A stretch of 64,000 nt of DNA from Campylobacter concisus (GTDB taxonomy: Bacteria; Campylobacterota; Campylobacteria; Campylobacterales; Campylobacteraceae). The translations under genes and the position numbers were made by a program. Every line of letters starts with the position of its first letter. Position 1 is the stretch's first letter. Below are positions 63,727 to 64,000 of this stretch, in pieces. The notes beneath the pieces are model-generated. The model did not search any database, had not been told where the DNA came from, and saw nothing but the letters and a program-made list of their open reading frames with translations. The stretch lies in the NCBI RefSeq assembly GCF_003048595.2, contig NZ_CP049270.1:186001-250000 (forward strand), read 5' to 3'.

Positions 63727-64000
63727 CTACTTATCTAAAAGCTCTTGTATGATCTTTGCCATCTCATCTATTGATGAAGCTGCGTTTAAATTTATTAAGT
63801 ATTTGCCGCTTACTACAAAAGCTGGCACACCGCTGATACTTGCAACATCATAAGAGGCGAACCATGCGTCTAAAAGCTCTTTTGCTCTTTCGCTATTTAG
63901 TGCTTTTTCGTAGTCGTCCTTGCTCACGTGAGCTGCTTTAAGGGCTAAATTTATAAATTTCTCTTTGTCTTTGCCATCACTAAAATCATCTTTTTCATCA
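63727..64000 (-). CDS. DsbA-like thiol:disulfide interchange protein, partial (C-terminal part)
   Basis: The C-terminal 90 or so residues of a DsbA/DsbL-type oxidoreductase, cut by the right edge. The frame is open to the window end, so the GTG at 63927 is internal. The cis-Pro loop SGVPAFVVSGKYLIN is clear, preceded by helical DsbA insert sequence (KEKFINLALKAAHVSKDDYE). The CxxC active site would lie outside the window. It probably acts in the periplasm. Confidence 0.85.
   Translation of the reverse strand, partial: DEKDDFSDGKDKEKFINLALKAAHVSKDDYEKALNSERAKELLDAWFASYDVASISGVPAFVVSGKYLINLNAASSIDEMAKIIQELLDK

Overview
The window is AT-rich, densely packed epsilonproteobacterial DNA, most likely from a Campylobacter of the concisus/curvus/showae group. 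The main grounds are a complex I (nuo) operon in which NuoE and NuoF are replaced by two short proteins between nuoD and nuoG, a complete cmeR-cmeABC efflux locus, a NifS/three-domain NifU pair, the futalosine-pathway prenyltransferase MqnP, and several gene strings whose order matches what I recall of C. jejuni. The species assignment is inference; there is no rRNA or tRNA gene in the window to settle it.

Layout. 1-9.7 kb (minus): nuo operon from nuoA to a nuoL cut by the left edge. 9.8-12.8 kb (minus): a radical SAM protein of the HemW/HutW type translationally coupled to a YojI/PvdE-type cyclic-peptide ABC exporter. 13-15.1 kb (minus): an unrecognised multi-pass membrane protein followed by a displaced, frame-shifted second copy of its own C-terminal tail, and a DUF2314-ankyrin protein. 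15.2-15.3 kb: a 103-bp nested palindrome. 15.3-20.3 kb (minus): YajQ, an unknown protein, a D-2-hydroxyacid dehydrogenase, a glutathionylspermidine-synthase-like ATP-grasp enzyme, a UPF0323 lipoprotein, an HTH/coiled-coil protein and ribosomal protein S21. 20.4-28.4 kb (plus): CcoG, CmeR, CmeA, CmeB, CmeC and a small membrane protein, closed by a perfect hairpin. 28.5-38.0 kb (plus): an accessory island, visibly richer in A+T, Asn and Lys codons than its flanks, with a lipoprotein, an 1181-residue lipase fused to a DUF4280/PAAR-like domain, a 1222-residue protein of unknown function, a membrane-anchored 456-residue protein and a decayed gene remnant. 38.1-40.4 kb (plus): NifS-NifU with a strong terminator. 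40.4-42.5 kb (minus): MiaA and an FAD oxidoreductase. 42.6-59.6 kb (plus): housekeeping genes (MqnP, MoaA, QueE, QueD, RsmE, L31, RsmI, a TrmH-family methyltransferase, a RodZ-like protein, an aminotransferase, homoserine dehydrogenase, YraN, TrxA, TrxB, DapB, PurF). 59.7-64 kb (minus): two DUF2393 proteins, HisIE, an SPFH protein, IlvE and a DsbA-like protein cut by the right edge.

How the genes work together. Most of the window is conserved metabolism: respiration (Nuo, CcoG, MqnP), Fe-S assembly (NifS/NifU), cofactor and tRNA/rRNA modification (MoaA, QueE/QueD, MiaA, RsmE/RsmI/TrmH), thiol redox (TrxA/TrxB, DsbA) and amino-acid or purine synthesis. Genes commonly overlap by 1-20 bases, so translational coupling is widespread, and many starts are TTG or GTG.

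The best candidate for an undescribed system is the 28.5-38.0 kb island. A lipase domain with a clear serine nucleophile motif is joined to a PAAR-like spike-tip domain, next to a lipoprotein in the position of an immunity protein and two large partners that I cannot assign. I read it as a type VI secretion effector module lying away from any structural T6SS gene. The second most interesting spots are the radical SAM/cyclic-peptide-exporter pair and the membrane protein gene with a duplicated 3' end. I saw no insertion sequence, CRISPR array or tRNA gene.
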